Shown: piece after piece, positions 8,915-18,770 of the stretch
How positions within the stretch are numbered: the stretch's first letter is position 1
Layout: each line of letters opens with the position of its first letter
Assembly: GCF_040112705.1 (NCBI RefSeq)
Contig: NZ_CP157804.1
Coordinates: 3,342,001 to 3,406,000, forward strand
DNA length: 64,000 nt
Direction of reading: 5' to 3'
Source: Flagellimonas sp. MMG031
GTDB taxonomy: Bacteria; Bacteroidota; Bacteroidia; Flavobacteriales; Flavobacteriaceae
Notes under the pieces: generated by a model
Database searches by the model: none
What the model saw: only the letters and a program-made list of their open reading frames with translations
What the model was told of the DNA's origin: nothing
Made by a program: the position numbers and the translations under genes

Positions 8915-10315
8915 ATGGCGTTAGAATCTAACGAATATCCTGACAAATCGATAAGCAAATTTGAGTCCATGCTCAAGACAGATGACGTCTACTTCTTCGA
9001 TGCGGAGGACTTTGAGGAAATCATCCACCACTACCTGAACAACGGCAAAATATCCCTAGGCAAAAAAGCCATCCAAATTGGTTTGGAACAACATCCCAAT
9101 TCCATGGAATTAAAGCTTTTGCAGGTTGAGGTTTTGGCTTTTGAGGACAAATTTGAAGCTGCCGAGACGCTCTTGGATGAAATCCAGAACATCAATGCGG
9201 GCAATGAAGAAATCTACATCCAAAGAGCCAATATCCGTTCCAAGCAGGACAAACACCAGGAAGCAGTAAACTTACTCTTGGAAGCACTTAACGTGACCGA
9301 CCACTCCTTTGACATTCACTCCCTTTTGGGAATGGAATACCTGTTCATGGATAACTACGAGCAGGCCAAGCTCAGCTTTATGCGCTGTGTGGAAATGGAC
9401 GACAGTGACTATTCATCCCTATACAATGTGGTGTACTGTTTTGAGTTTTTGGAAGATTTTGATGGGAGCATCTACTACCTGAACGATTATTTGGACCGCA
9501 ATCCTTACTGCGAAGTGGCCTGGCATCAACTCGGTAAAATGTACTTGGCCAAAAATTTGTATCTGGAAGCATTGACGGCATTTGATTTTGCGGTGATTTC
9601 AGACGATTCTTTCATCGGGGCCTATTTTGAAAAAGGCAAGGTGTTGGAAAAACTGGGCAGGTACAACGAAGCCATAGAAAACTACGAGTCCACCATCACT
9701 ATGGAAGACCCTACTTCCTATGCTTTTTTACGTTTGGGCAAATGCCATGAAAAACTGGGCAATTACGATCTGGCCAAGTATTATTACTATCATACCGTAC
9801 ATGAAGACCCTTTGTTGGACAAAGGTTGGTTGGCCATCACCGATTTCCATTATGGACAAAAGAATTACGAAAAAGCCCTGTATTATATCAACAAGGCCAT
9901 CAATATAGATGGTGAAAACCCAAAATATTGGAAAAAAGCAGCCAAGATTTATGCAGCGCTCGAAAATTATGATGAAGCCGACTTTGCATACAAACAAGCG
10001 GTGGATTTGGGCAACTACGAATTGGCAACATGGAGAAACTGGGCCGAAGTACTCAACCAAATTGGGGACTACAATTCCGCTATTCAAGTACTTATTCAAG
10101 GTTTGGAGTTTTATCCCGATAATTCCGACCTCACCTACAAATTGGCGGGTCTCCATTTAAAAAATAACGACTTGGACGAAGCAAAAACCATTTTGTCAAA
10201 GGCCATGAAAGTGGATATTGGTAAATTGCGGCAGTTTGAAAAGGAATTCCCAGAATTCATAGAAGTTGATTGGGTGAAAGCGTTGGTTTCCAAAGTCAGG
10301 AGAACCGCCAAGTAA
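8915..10315 (+). CDS. Tetratricopeptide-repeat protein
   Basis: A 466-residue cytoplasmic protein built almost wholly of TPR helices from about residue 35 to the end. Repeat units of roughly 34 residues are visible, for example AWHQLGKMYLAKNLYLEAL, AYFEKGKVLEKLGRYNEAI and AFLRLGKCHEKLGNYDLAK. There is no signal peptide and no membrane segment. TPR superhelices are protein-protein scaffolds, and no partner can be read from the sequence. It is 22 bases upstream of the first DUF368 gene, so it may share a transcript with the carrier-lipid transporters. Confidence 0.9.
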   Translation: MALESNEYPDKSISKFESMLKTDDVYFFDAEDFEEIIHHYLNNGKISLGKKAIQIGLEQHPNSMELKLLQVEVLAFEDKFEAAETLLDEIQNINAGNEEIYIQRANIRSKQDKHQEAVNLLLEALNVTDHSFDIHSLLGMEYLFMDNYEQAKLSFMRCVEMDDSDYSSLYNVVYCFEFLEDFDGSIYYLNDYLDRNPYCEVAWHQLGKMYLAKNLYLEALTAFDFAVISDDSFIGAYFEKGKVLEKLGRYNEAIENYESTITMEDPTSYAFLRLGKCHEKLGNYDLAKYYYYHTVHEDPLLDKGWLAITDFHYGQKNYEKALYYINKAINIDGENPKYWKKAAKIYAALENYDEADFAYKQAVDLGNYELATWRNWAEVLNQIGDYNSAIQVLIQGLEFYPDNSDLTYKLAGLHLKNNDLDEAKTILSKAMKVDIGKLRQFEKEFPEFIEVDWVKALVSKVRRTAK

Positions 10316-10337
10316 CCTCACCATAGCCCAAAAATTC

Positions 10338-11255
10338 ATGCAAGCACGTCGTACACTGGACTACGTATTTATCACCCTTAAAGGTATGGCCATGGGTGCC
10401 GCCGACGTAGTCCCGGGAGTATCCGGAGGAACCATCGCCTTTATTTCCGGAATTTATGAGGAACTCATCACCTCCATCAACAACATAGACCTTTCCCTCA
10501 TCAAAATGTTGCGAAAAGACGGTATCAAAGCCGTCTGGAACAAGGTCAATGGCAACTTTCTTTTGGCATTGTTCGTTGGGATTTTTATCAGCGTCCTCTC
10601 CTTGGCCAAATTCTTGAGCTGGCTTTTGGAAAATGAGCCCATTTTGCTCTGGTCTTTCTTTTTTGGCTTGGTGGTGGCTTCCATTTTTATGGTCGGTAAG
10701 GAAATCACGAGGTGGAACATGGGTTCGATTGTGGTACTGCTTTTGGGTGCGGCCCTTGCCTTTTTTATTACCGAACTGCCGGCCAGCGATAATGTGGATA
10801 GTCTACCCTATCTGTTCCTTTCCGGAGCCTTGGCCATTTGTGCTATGATCTTGCCCGGAATCTCAGGGGCATTTATTTTGGTACTGCTTGGCTCCTACAA
10901 AACCATTTTGGACGCTGTTCACGAAAGGGACTTTAAAATTATATTTACGGTGGGCATTGGAGCTATTTTTGGTCTTTTGAGCTTCGCTCGATTGCTCAAA
11001 TGGATGTTCAACCACTATAAAAACATCACCTTGGCCCTTTTGACAGGCTTTATTTTGGGTTCGCTCAATAAAATCTGGCCCTGGAAAAAGGTATTGGAAA
11101 CCAAAACCTTTGGTGACAAGACCATTGTGGTGGACGATATGAACGTACTTCCCGGTGCTTTTGAGGGCGATAGCAAATTAATGCTTGCCCTAGTGTTAGC
11201 CATCCTAGGTTTTTCACTTATTTTTATCCTCGAAAGATTAGCTTCCAAAAAATAA
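10338..11255 (+). CDS. DUF368 membrane protein, first of a tandem pair (PopT-like)
   Basis: A 305-residue polytopic membrane protein of family DUF368. Members of this family have been shown elsewhere to translocate undecaprenyl phosphate (PopT), recycling the carrier lipid used for peptidoglycan and surface glycans. Two similar halves are visible, each opening with a conserved glycine-rich motif: GAADVVPGVSGGTIAF near residue 17 and ILPGISGAFILVLLG near residue 170. About eight hydrophobic helices can be counted. A second DUF368 gene follows after 19 bases. The function here is inferred from the family. Confidence 0.88.
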   Translation: MQARRTLDYVFITLKGMAMGAADVVPGVSGGTIAFISGIYEELITSINNIDLSLIKMLRKDGIKAVWNKVNGNFLLALFVGIFISVLSLAKFLSWLLENEPILLWSFFFGLVVASIFMVGKEITRWNMGSIVVLLLGAALAFFITELPASDNVDSLPYLFLSGALAICAMILPGISGAFILVLLGSYKTILDAVHERDFKIIFTVGIGAIFGLLSFARLLKWMFNHYKNITLALLTGFILGSLNKIWPWKKVLETKTFGDKTIVVDDMNVLPGAFEGDSKLMLALVLAILGFSLIFILERLASKK

Positions 11256-11274
11256 GGAAAACCCGTAAAGGCGC

Positions 11275-12312
11275 ATGCAGCAACCTAGAACACTTCTGGA
11301 CAATTTTTTCTTGGTCATTAAGGGCCTTTGCATGGGTGCCGCGAACAAGGTTCCGGGTGTTTCGGGAGGTATTGTGGCCTTTGTGGCCGGTTTTTACGAA
11401 GAATTCATCTACTCGCTTCAAAAGCTAAACTCCAAAGCGGTAAAACTGCTGTTCAACGGCAGATTCAAAAGTTTTTTTAGGTACATCAATGCCAAATTTC
11501 TGGGGCTATTGATCTTTGGGATGTTGGTCAGCTATTTTAGCGTTTCCCGGATTTTGGACCATTTTTTGGATCACAACGAACTCTTTGTGTGGGCCACCTT
11601 TTTTGGGATGGTCATCGGGTCCATTTACTATATCGGAAAAGACTTTTCGCCTTGGAACCAGCGTACCATTCCAGCAGGAATATTTGGTTTGGTGGTGGGT
11701 GTTTCCATCAGTTTTTTGAACCCTGCCAAGGAGAACGATAATTTGCTGTTTATTTTCTTCTGCGGAATTATCAGTGTTTCTGGAATGACGCTTCCAGGAC
11801 TTTCCGGTTCGTTTATTTTGATTCTGTTGGGCAATTATGTCCTGCTCTTGGTTGATTCCGTAAATGCCCTTTACGATACATTTTCCGAAGTGTTTTCGGG
11901 CGATTTCAGCTTTGTCAACAACAGGGAACGTATTCAGATTCTAAAAATTTTAGGCGTGTTCACCTTGGGTTCAATTACCGGATTGGTCACCTTTTCCCAT
12001 TTGCTCAGTTATGTATTGAAGCATTTCAAAGCAACTACAACGGCAGTCCTGCTGGGCTTTATTACGGGGTCGTTGGGGGTTCTTTGGCCATGGAAACGAA
12101 CTATTTTTAAGTTGGATGAAGCCGGAAATCCGTTATTGGATTCGAACGGCGACAAGATTATTCAAAATTATACACGACACTTCCCGAATATGGTCGAGGC
12201 GGAAACTTGGTGGGCCATCCTTTTTATATTGATGGGGATTTTGGTATTATTGATTTTGGATTGGTATGGCAACAACAGAAAAAAGAATGAACAGGTACGG
12301 GCTGCTCGGTAG
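11275..12312 (+). CDS. DUF368 membrane protein, second of a tandem pair (PopT-like)
   Basis: A 345-residue paralogue of the preceding gene with the same motifs in the same places (GAANKVPGVSGGIVAF and TLPGLSGSFILILLG) and the same family role in carrier-lipid translocation. It differs in a longer stretch between the motifs (the cytoplasmic region around SDVFSGDFSF-like residues 190-215) and in the C-terminal loop. The two proteins are clearly diverged, so the duplication is old, and they could work as a heteromer or on different lipids. The 3' end overlaps the likely aroE start by 26 bases. Confidence 0.87.
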   Translation: MQQPRTLLDNFFLVIKGLCMGAANKVPGVSGGIVAFVAGFYEEFIYSLQKLNSKAVKLLFNGRFKSFFRYINAKFLGLLIFGMLVSYFSVSRILDHFLDHNELFVWATFFGMVIGSIYYIGKDFSPWNQRTIPAGIFGLVVGVSISFLNPAKENDNLLFIFFCGIISVSGMTLPGLSGSFILILLGNYVLLLVDSVNALYDTFSEVFSGDFSFVNNRERIQILKILGVFTLGSITGLVTFSHLLSYVLKHFKATTTAVLLGFITGSLGVLWPWKRTIFKLDEAGNPLLDSNGDKIIQNYTRHFPNMVEAETWWAILFILMGILVLLILDWYGNNRKKNEQVRAAR

Positions 12313-13018
12313 AAATATTTCCTATTCCTTTTCCCAAGGATACTTCACCCAAAAATTCAAGGATTTGGGCCTTCAAGACCATAGCTACGAAAATTTTGAT
12401 ATCAAGCAAATCGACGATATTAAGCAGGTCTTGGCACAAAAAAACGTAAAAGGCCTTAACGTCACCATTCCCTACAAGCAAGAGGTATTGCCTTATTTGG
12501 ATGAACTGGACCCCAAAGCGGCTCAAATCGGTGCCGTCAACACCATTCAATTCACAGGAAAAGGGCTAAAGGGCTTCAATACCGATGCCTTTGGATTCCG
12601 AACATCACTGGAACCCTTTTTAAAAGCACATCATACCAAAGCATTGATTCTGGGAACAGGAGGCGCCTCAAAAGCCGTACGATTTGTGCTCAACGAATTG
12701 GGTATTGAAAGCACCTATGTATCCCGCAGCAACAAAGAAGGCCAATATACCTATGACGACTTGAACGGGGACATCATCAGGGAAAATACACTCATTATTA
12801 ACTGTACACCCTTGGGAACCTATCCAAAAACAGAGGATAAACCCGACATCCCCTACGAGTTTATAGGAACCGACCATTTACTCTACGACCTGATCTACAA
12901 CCCGGAAAAAACAAGCTTTTTAGCAGCAGGTGAAGCAGGGGGTGCCCAGATAAGCAATGGTCTAAACATGCTCGAACAACAGGCAGAAAAGGCTTGGGAA
13001 ATCTGGAACCAAGTCTAA
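12287..13018 (+). CDS. aroE: Shikimate dehydrogenase
   Basis: AroE reduces 3-dehydroshikimate to shikimate with NADPH in the chorismate pathway for aromatic amino acids. The 243 residues from the ATG at 12287 give the typical opening (MNRYGLLGRNISYSFSQ), in which the SYS pair binds shikimate. An in-frame ATG seven codons upstream is less likely. NVTIPYKQ carries the catalytic lysine, ILGTGGASKAV is the NADPH-binding loop and NGLNMLEQQA closes the protein. The gene overlaps the DUF368 gene before it, so it is translated from the same message. Confidence 0.95.
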   Translation: MNRYGLLGRNISYSFSQGYFTQKFKDLGLQDHSYENFDIKQIDDIKQVLAQKNVKGLNVTIPYKQEVLPYLDELDPKAAQIGAVNTIQFTGKGLKGFNTDAFGFRTSLEPFLKAHHTKALILGTGGASKAVRFVLNELGIESTYVSRSNKEGQYTYDDLNGDIIRENTLIINCTPLGTYPKTEDKPDIPYEFIGTDHLLYDLIYNPEKTSFLAAGEAGGAQISNGLNMLEQQAEKAWEIWNQV

Positions 13019-13085
13019 AAATTACCTTTGGTAAAGACATCCGGCCCTTCCGTACATCCACGAAATCGTACAAAAGAAGAATCAA

Positions 13086-13093
13086 TACTTTTG
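13086..13093 (+). promoter_or_regulatory. TAnnTTTG-type -7 element before the DUF349 gene
   Basis: TACTTTTG matches the Bacteroidota -7 consensus in the 142-base gap after aroE, 67 bases before the next start. No TTG stands at the expected -33 position. Confidence 0.4.
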
Positions 13094-13160
13094 CTATTAG
13101 ACAATTAAGTTGTTAAATTGGCTATAACTTTCATCAATCAATTAGGTAAACTAGCGACTA

Positions 13161-15221
13161 ATGCAGGACAAGGATCGTAAACTTCAGCAGGCTGAAGGTG
13201 GCAAAGAGGAATCTACAGAACAAACAAAGGCTCCATTGGAACAAGCCACTCAGGCCGAACCAAAAGTAGCCGAGGATACGGCATCCGAAATCGAAGGTTC
13301 CAATGAACCCGAATCCAAAGCGGTTCCCACAGAGGATAGCGACGATAAAAGCCCCAAAAAGGAAGAGTCCAACGATCACTTGGATGAAATCGATGAATCC
13401 AACGCCGAGGATGCCGAGGATACCGAAAACGAAAAACGGCACACCATCCCCATGCTGGACTATCATTCTATGTCCATGGAAAACCTGGTTGGGGAGCTCC
13501 AGCGCTTGGTCAAGAATGAGAAAGTACAGGCCATCAACAAGCATGTGAGCGCCATTAAATATGAATTTGACCAGAAATTTCAGGATTTTCTGGATGAGAA
13601 AAAGGAAGAATTCATCTCCAAGGGAGGAAATGAAGTGGATTTTAGGTACAACTCGGTGGCCAAAAGGCAGTTCAACGAAGTCTACTCGGATTTTAGGGAA
13701 AAACGGGACCAGTACTACAAACAACTGGACCAGTCCTTAAAAACCAACCTGCAGAAACGGTTGGAAATCATAGAGGAACTCAAAGGGCTCATCGACATTG
13801 AGGAAGATATCAACACCACTTACAATAATTTCAAAGACCTGCAAAACCGCTGGAAAAATGCAGGGCCCATTCCAAGGGCCAATTACAATGATGTATGGCG
13901 CACTTACCACCATCACATGGAAATCTTTTACGATTTCCTGCACCTCAACCGAGAATTGCGTGACCTTGATTTTAAACACAATCTTGAAGAGAAGCAGAAA
14001 TTGGTAGAACGTGCCGAAGCATTGGCCGATGAACCGGACCTGAACAAGGCCTTCCGCGAACTGCAGACCCTTCATAAAATATGGAAGGAAGACATTGGTC
14101 CCGTTGCCAAGGAACATCGGGAAGAAATTTGGGAAAAGTTCAGCAATGCCACCAAGGCCATGCACCAACGGAGGCAAGAACATTTCCAAGAGTTGGAGAA
14201 GGTCTACGAGAAAAACCTTGAGAAAAAACAAGAAATTATTGCGGGCATAGCCAAGATTGCCGAAAACGTGGCCGACAACCATCGCGGAATTCAACAGCAA
14301 ATCAAGGAGGTGGAGGCGTTTCGCGAATCCTTCTTTAAAGCTGGAAAAGTGCCCCAAAAAGTGAACGAGGAGACCTGGGGACAGTTCAAGGAGACCGTAC
14401 GCAAGTTCAACCGTACCAAAAACGCCTTTTACAAAAACCAAAAAAAGGAGCAACAGCAAAACCTTGAAAAGAAAAGGGAGCTTTTGCAGTTGGCCGTTTC
14501 CCTAAAGGATAGTGATGATTGGGCCGAAGTAACCCCACAGATGAAGCGCATACAGCGTGACTGGAAAAAAATTGGGCATGTGCCCCGAAAGTACTCCGAC
14601 AAAATATGGAAAGAGTTCAAAGATGCCTGCAATCATTATTTTGACCGTTTGCATGCCGAAAGAAACGACGCCCATAACGAAGAGTTCGAGAACTTTAAAA
14701 AGAAAAGCGAGTGCCTTGACCGTTTAAAAGCTTTCCAATTGAGCGGAGACAAGAAAAAGGATATCGAGGACATCAAAGCCTTTTTGTCCGAGTGGAAGCA
14801 ATATGGCCGTATTCCCTACAATAAAAAACACATCAACGGGAAGTTCAATAAAATTGTGGACGCCCTGTTCAAAAAATTGGGGATTGCCAAGGAACAATCC
14901 GAGTTGTTGAAGTATGGAAACAAGGTACAGGAACTGGCCAAGACCGAGGACAATTACGCCATTGGCAATGAGCGTATTTTTGTAAAACGCAAAATTGACG
15001 AAGTCAAGTCCGAAATTCGCCAATTGGAGAACAATCTACAGTTTTTCTCCAACGACTCAGAGGACAATCCGCTGGTGAAAGAGGTAGTCCAAAAATTGAA
15101 CAAGCAAAAAGAAGCCCTCCAAACGTGGAAGGAAAAAATGAAAAACCTCAATATCTTGGAGCATAAACTCAATAAAGAAAGTGAAGAGGAAGAAACTGAG
15201 GGCAGCGAAGAGGAAGAATAA
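13161..15221 (+). CDS. DUF349-repeat protein, coiled-coil rich
   Basis: A 686-residue cytoplasmic protein of unknown molecular function. The first 100 residues are highly acidic and low in complexity (runs of Glu, Asp, Ser, Pro). The rest is helical with at least five DUF349 units, recognisable by a tryptophan, a G-x-[IV]-P turn and a second tryptophan: WKNAGPIPR...VW, WKEDIGPVAK...IW, FFKAGKVPQ...TW, WKKIGHVPR...IW and WKQYGRIPY. The tail is again acidic (EEEETEGSEEEE). DUF349 proteins occur widely in Bacteroidota and, with fewer repeats, elsewhere. The acidic ends suggest binding to basic partners or nucleic-acid machinery, which is inference. A strong terminator follows. Confidence 0.85.
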   Translation: MQDKDRKLQQAEGGKEESTEQTKAPLEQATQAEPKVAEDTASEIEGSNEPESKAVPTEDSDDKSPKKEESNDHLDEIDESNAEDAEDTENEKRHTIPMLDYHSMSMENLVGELQRLVKNEKVQAINKHVSAIKYEFDQKFQDFLDEKKEEFISKGGNEVDFRYNSVAKRQFNEVYSDFREKRDQYYKQLDQSLKTNLQKRLEIIEELKGLIDIEEDINTTYNNFKDLQNRWKNAGPIPRANYNDVWRTYHHHMEIFYDFLHLNRELRDLDFKHNLEEKQKLVERAEALADEPDLNKAFRELQTLHKIWKEDIGPVAKEHREEIWEKFSNATKAMHQRRQEHFQELEKVYEKNLEKKQEIIAGIAKIAENVADNHRGIQQQIKEVEAFRESFFKAGKVPQKVNEETWGQFKETVRKFNRTKNAFYKNQKKEQQQNLEKKRELLQLAVSLKDSDDWAEVTPQMKRIQRDWKKIGHVPRKYSDKIWKEFKDACNHYFDRLHAERNDAHNEEFENFKKKSECLDRLKAFQLSGDKKKDIEDIKAFLSEWKQYGRIPYNKKHINGKFNKIVDALFKKLGIAKEQSELLKYGNKVQELAKTEDNYAIGNERIFVKRKIDEVKSEIRQLENNLQFFSNDSEDNPLVKEVVQKLNKQKEALQTWKEKMKNLNILEHKLNKESEEEETEGSEEEE

Positions 15222-15245
15222 ACATTGCCTTTTTGGCAAAACAAC

Positions 15246-15271
15246 AAAGGGCCGCTTTTAGCGGCCCTTTG
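15246..15271. terminator. Strong hairpin terminator between convergent genes
   Basis: AAAGGGCCGC and GCGGCCCTTT form a perfect 10-bp stem around TTTTA. The flanking A and T make it usable from both strands, and it lies between the converging DUF349 and CBS genes. Confidence 0.85.
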
Positions 15272-15283
15272 CCTTTCTTTCGC

Positions 15284-15709
15284 CTAAGCTTCGATACATT
15301 CGAGTAAATAGTTGATCAAGTCCGTAGTGGTAACGATCCCCACAATTTTTCCGTTATCCACCACCGGTAATGCATGAAACTCCTTTTTTGAAAGAAAACG
15401 TGCGACATCCTTAATGGAAGTTGTCGAAGATACGGTAACCACATCGCTCACCATCACTTGTGGTATGGTAAACATGTTGTACACAATGGTATCCACATAT
15501 TCTTCATGTTCGTCCACCGCATCGGCAAAGCTAATCCGGAGCAAATCCGTATAGCTCAACATGCCTTTGATGGTATTCCCCTCAACAACAGGGATATGTC
15601 GTATATGGTGCTTTTTAAACAATCGCTCCGCGGTCACCAAATCATCTTGGGGAGAGAGCGTGACCAGTTTTCTGGTCATTATTTTTGAGATAGGTACACT
15701 ATTTTTCAT
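15284..15709 (-). CDS. Two-CBS-domain protein
   Basis: A 141-residue protein made of two CBS domains, small modules that bind adenine nucleotides such as AMP, ATP or S-adenosylmethionine and act as energy sensors. Each domain shows the usual pattern: IMTRKLVTLSPQDDL then HIPVVEGNTIKGMLSYTDLL, and VVTVSSTTSIKDVARFL then ALPVVDNGKIVGIVTTTDLI. There is no attached enzyme domain, so it must act on a partner. The ATG at 15709 was preferred to the GTG one codon upstream. It faces the frameshifted repeat gene divergently across about 230 bases. Confidence 0.92.
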   Translation of the reverse strand: MKNSVPISKIMTRKLVTLSPQDDLVTAERLFKKHHIRHIPVVEGNTIKGMLSYTDLLRISFADAVDEHEEYVDTIVYNMFTIPQVMVSDVVTVSSTTSIKDVARFLSKKEFHALPVVDNGKIVGIVTTTDLINYLLECIEA

Positions 15710-15936
15710 CACTCCAGTAGTTTATCAATTCCTCGAATGAAGTTACTCCAATACCTACTGGAAAAGTATGATAATTGTCAGCCTATCGCCTGTCGACACA
15801 GCATAACTGTAAAATGGAGTCTCGACTTCCATCAAAATGAAATTCACATCCATTTTTTATCCTTACATCTCATTTTTTTGGGTTTTCCATTAGGAACCTT
15901 CATTTTTATAGTAAAATACCAACCAATCCAATACCA

Positions 15937-17179
15937 ATGAAGAATTTTTTTACTCTTTTTTTGTTCTTGCTTTGCAGCCTTCCGGGCATCACAAAACTAT
16001 TTTGAGACCAGCTGGGTGAGCGGCGAGGTGAAATACACCGCCCTTGTCATTTTTTATAGCGATACCGAAGCAGTGGTCCGTGTAAAATATTATGCCAACG
16101 GGGCAGATAAAGTCGCGGGCTATATCTGCAGTTACAAGGACTTTCAAAAAGCGGATGGTACAACGGACAAATACCTGAATGGATACGATGCTTACATTGT
16201 ACGCGGGCCATCCGGCTCCAGCTACAGCGCGGACAATTTTTACCTGAAAAATAACGGGGGCTCCTTCAAAGCCTATACTGCCGATGACAATGCGTTCTCG
16301 AGTGGCGACTTCACACAAGTGATGAAGCCAATGCTGTACTGGGTAGAACTCAACCCAGAAGCGATGACGAAGGGATATTTGGACGATTACTTTTTAGAAG
16401 GTGAAGAATTGCTACAGTTACTGATGTACATGAACAAAGGTGAACTATCCTTTTCAGTACCCAATAACTCGGTTACTGTTTTGGCCAATGGCATGGATGG
16501 TCAATCAGTTTGGGCAGCCGTAATGGACTCCAAGACCAAAACCTCCTATTCGGAACAGCGCATCAAAGAATCGACAGAGTTTCCCAGTGAATGGATAAAA
16601 AGTCAATGGGCGAACGGTTTCTACATCAGCACCTTCGATTATGATGAAAGCAAAAAAACCTTTGTGGTTCTGATGAGCAAGGGTTCTGGCCGTGGACCAC
16701 AATCTTGGAGAAAATCTGAAACTTTTCCAAAGGAATGGGTCAGCGAAAAATGGGATGATGGTTACCACATTACCTCCATGATGTACGGGGATGGCAACTG
16801 GTACCTTGCCATGGACAAGAACACTGGATTTGGCACCCAACGTTGGCGTACAAGCTACGATATACCCAGGGATTGGATGATTGATAGCTGGAACGAGGAC
16901 TATGCGATTACTTCGGCCACCTACGGTAACGGATTATGGGCCTTAACGATGACCAAGGGTTCCAAATTAGGGGCACAAACTTGGAAAACGGATGCATCTT
17001 ATCCGTTCGAATGGATCAAGGAACGGGCCGAAAAGGGATACTCCATTACGACCATTACTTATGGTGATGGTATGTGGTTGGTAGTTATGACCAAAAATCC
17101 GACCAATACTACAAACCGATCCAGCACGCAATACACGGATCTCCCCATAAGCTGGATTTTAAAGAATGCCGGGTACTAA
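15937..17179 (+). CDS. Secreted DUF7477-like repeat protein with frameshifted signal peptide
   Basis: The main frame is open from 15941 to the stop and encodes about 410 residues with no ATG near its natural beginning. An ATG at 15937 in another frame starts a good signal peptide (MKNFFTLFLFLLCSL) that stops after 22 codons. Removing one T from either of two seven-T runs (15945-15951, 15956-15962) joins it to the main frame and gives a secreted protein continuing QNYFETSW. The C-terminal 230 residues hold five 46-residue repeats of the form WxxxMxKG...QxW...PxxWI...GYxITSxxYGxG, a pattern I recall from the C-terminal domain (DUF7477) of plant MUT9-like kinases. The N-terminal 120 residues are unrecognised. 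Function unknown. It ends directly against rny with no base between. Confidence 0.72.
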
Positions 17180-18751
17180 TTATTTCGCTACGTTCACCGA
17201 TCTGGTTTCCCGGATTACGGTGACCTTTACTTGGCCTGGATAGGTCATATCCGTTTGGATTTTCTGGGAGATTTCGAACGAAAGTTCTGCGGCCTTGTCG
17301 TCGTTCACCTTTTCGCTCTCCACAATCACGCGTAGTTCCCTACCCGCTTGAATGGCGTAGGCTTTCTGCACTCCGTGGAAACCAAAGGCGATATCCTCCA
17401 AATCCTTCAAACGTTGGATATAGGAATCCAGCACTTGCCTTCTGGCGCCAGGACGCGCACCGCTGATGGCATCACACACCTGAACTATGGGTGAAATAAG
17501 TGTGGTCATTTCTACTTCATCGTGGTGGGCACCAATCGCGTTGCAAACTTCATCTTTCTCCCCATATTTTTGTGCCCATTGCATTCCCAAAATGGCGTGT
17601 GGGGTCTCCACTTCGACCTCGGCCATGGGTACTTTTCCAATATCGTGCAACAATCCAGCTCTTTTCGCCAATTTTGGATTTATACCCAATTCGGCAGCCA
17701 TTACACCGCAAAGTTTTGCGACTTCCCTGGAGTGCTGCAAGAGGTTTTGTCCGTAAGAGGAACGGTACTTCATTCGCCCAACAGCTTTGATCAATTCGGG
17801 GTGCAGGCCATGAATACCCAAATCGATTACGGTGCGTTTTCCAATTTCAGCGATTTCCTCATTGATTTGCTTCTCAGTCTTTTTGACCACCTCTTCGATA
17901 CGGGCAGGGTGGATTCGACCGTCAGTTACCAATCGGTGTAAGGACAATCTGGCCACTTCCCGTCTCACAGAATCGAAGCAGGACAGTATGATGGCCTCAG
18001 GCGTATCGTCTACAATGATTTCAACCCCAGTGGCCGCTTCCAGTGCACGGATATTTCTTCCTTCACGACCGATGATTCGCCCTTTTACGTCATCTGACTC
18101 CAAATTGAAAACGGAAACGCAGTTTTCAACGGCTTCTTCGGTTCCGATGCGTTGAATGGTATTGATTACAATCTTTCGGGCCTCTTGTTGTGCGGTAAGC
18201 TTCGCTTCTTCCAAAGTGTTTTGGAGGTAAGCCATGGCATCGCTCTTGGCGGTTTCTTTTAAAGACTCTAGCAGTTGCGCCTTGGCATCCTCTGCGGAGA
18301 GTCCGGAAATGACCTCCAGTTGCTGCACCTGACTTTTGTGCAATTTCTCTACTTCGGCCTGTTTCTTATCAAGTATCTCGCTTTTGTAATCGACCTCCTT
18401 GATTTTCTGTTGCAGTTGGTCGTTCAGTTTTTTGTTCTTGGCCAATTCGCTGCTCACCTGCGATTCTTTGTCCCTGGTGCGCTTTTCGGCTTCCGCGATT
18501 TTTTTATCCTTGTTGATGATGACCTTTTCATGCTCTGCCTTCAACTCCAAAAACTTCTCCTTCGCCTGAAAGATCTTATCCTTTTTGATGCTTTCCCCTT
18601 CCTTATTGGCCTCCTTTACGATATTGGCCGCTTCCCGCTTTGCATTGGCAATGGTCTTGGATGCTTTTCCCTTCTCCATCATCTTTGCAATGGCAAAACC
18701 AATTGCCAATCCAACGACTGCCGCAACAACAATCACTATGATATTATCCAT
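17180..18751 (-). CDS. rny: Ribonuclease Y
   Basis: RNase Y is a membrane-anchored endoribonuclease that starts mRNA decay. The 523 residues show the full family order: one N-terminal membrane helix ([19 protein letters not shown]), a long Lys/Glu-rich coiled coil to about residue 200, a KH RNA-binding domain ([12 protein letters not shown]) and an HD domain with the metal-binding LLHDIGK motif and a downstream AHHDE. The start is the ATG at 18751, whose first residues fit the family. A longer frame upstream runs into the 6S-like RNA and is not used. It is the last gene of a minus-strand run: ZapB-like, zapA, 6S-like RNA, rny. Confidence 0.96.
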   Translation of the reverse strand: MDNIIVIVVAAVVGLAIGFAIAKMMEKGKASKTIANAKREAANIVKEANKEGESIKKDKIFQAKEKFLELKAEHEKVIINKDKKIAEAEKRTRDKESQVSSELAKNKKLNDQLQQKIKEVDYKSEILDKKQAEVEKLHKSQVQQLEVISGLSAEDAKAQLLESLKETAKSDAMAYLQNTLEEAKLTAQQEARKIVINTIQRIGTEEAVENCVSVFNLESDDVKGRIIGREGRNIRALEAATGVEIIVDDTPEAIILSCFDSVRREVARLSLHRLVTDGRIHPARIEEVVKKTEKQINEEIAEIGKRTVIDLGIHGLHPELIKAVGRMKYRSSYGQNLLQHSREVAKLCGVMAAELGINPKLAKRAGLLHDIGKVPMAEVEVETPHAILGMQWAQKYGEKDEVCNAIGAHHDEVEMTTLISPIVQVCDAISGARPGARRQVLDSYIQRLKDLEDIAFGFHGVQKAYAIQAGRELRVIVESEKVNDDKAAELSFEISQKIQTDMTYPGQVKVTVIRETRSVNVAK

Positions 18752-18770
18752 GTTTAGTTTGTGTTTAGTT

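Noticed and set aside
13737..14459. Long antisense frame (240 codons) inside the DUF349 gene
   Set aside because: Mirror of a Lys/Glu-rich helical protein, giving Phe/Leu-rich nonsense; the sense strand has clear DUF349 motifs.
15713..15762. Inverted repeat TCCAGTAG / CTACTGGA in the same gap
   Set aside because: Arms are 34 bases apart with no further symmetry; it can occur by chance in AT-rich intergenic DNA.
15737..15940. 67-codon frame between the CBS gene and the repeat protein
   Set aside because: Composition looks random, and it runs across the likely start of the repeat-protein gene.
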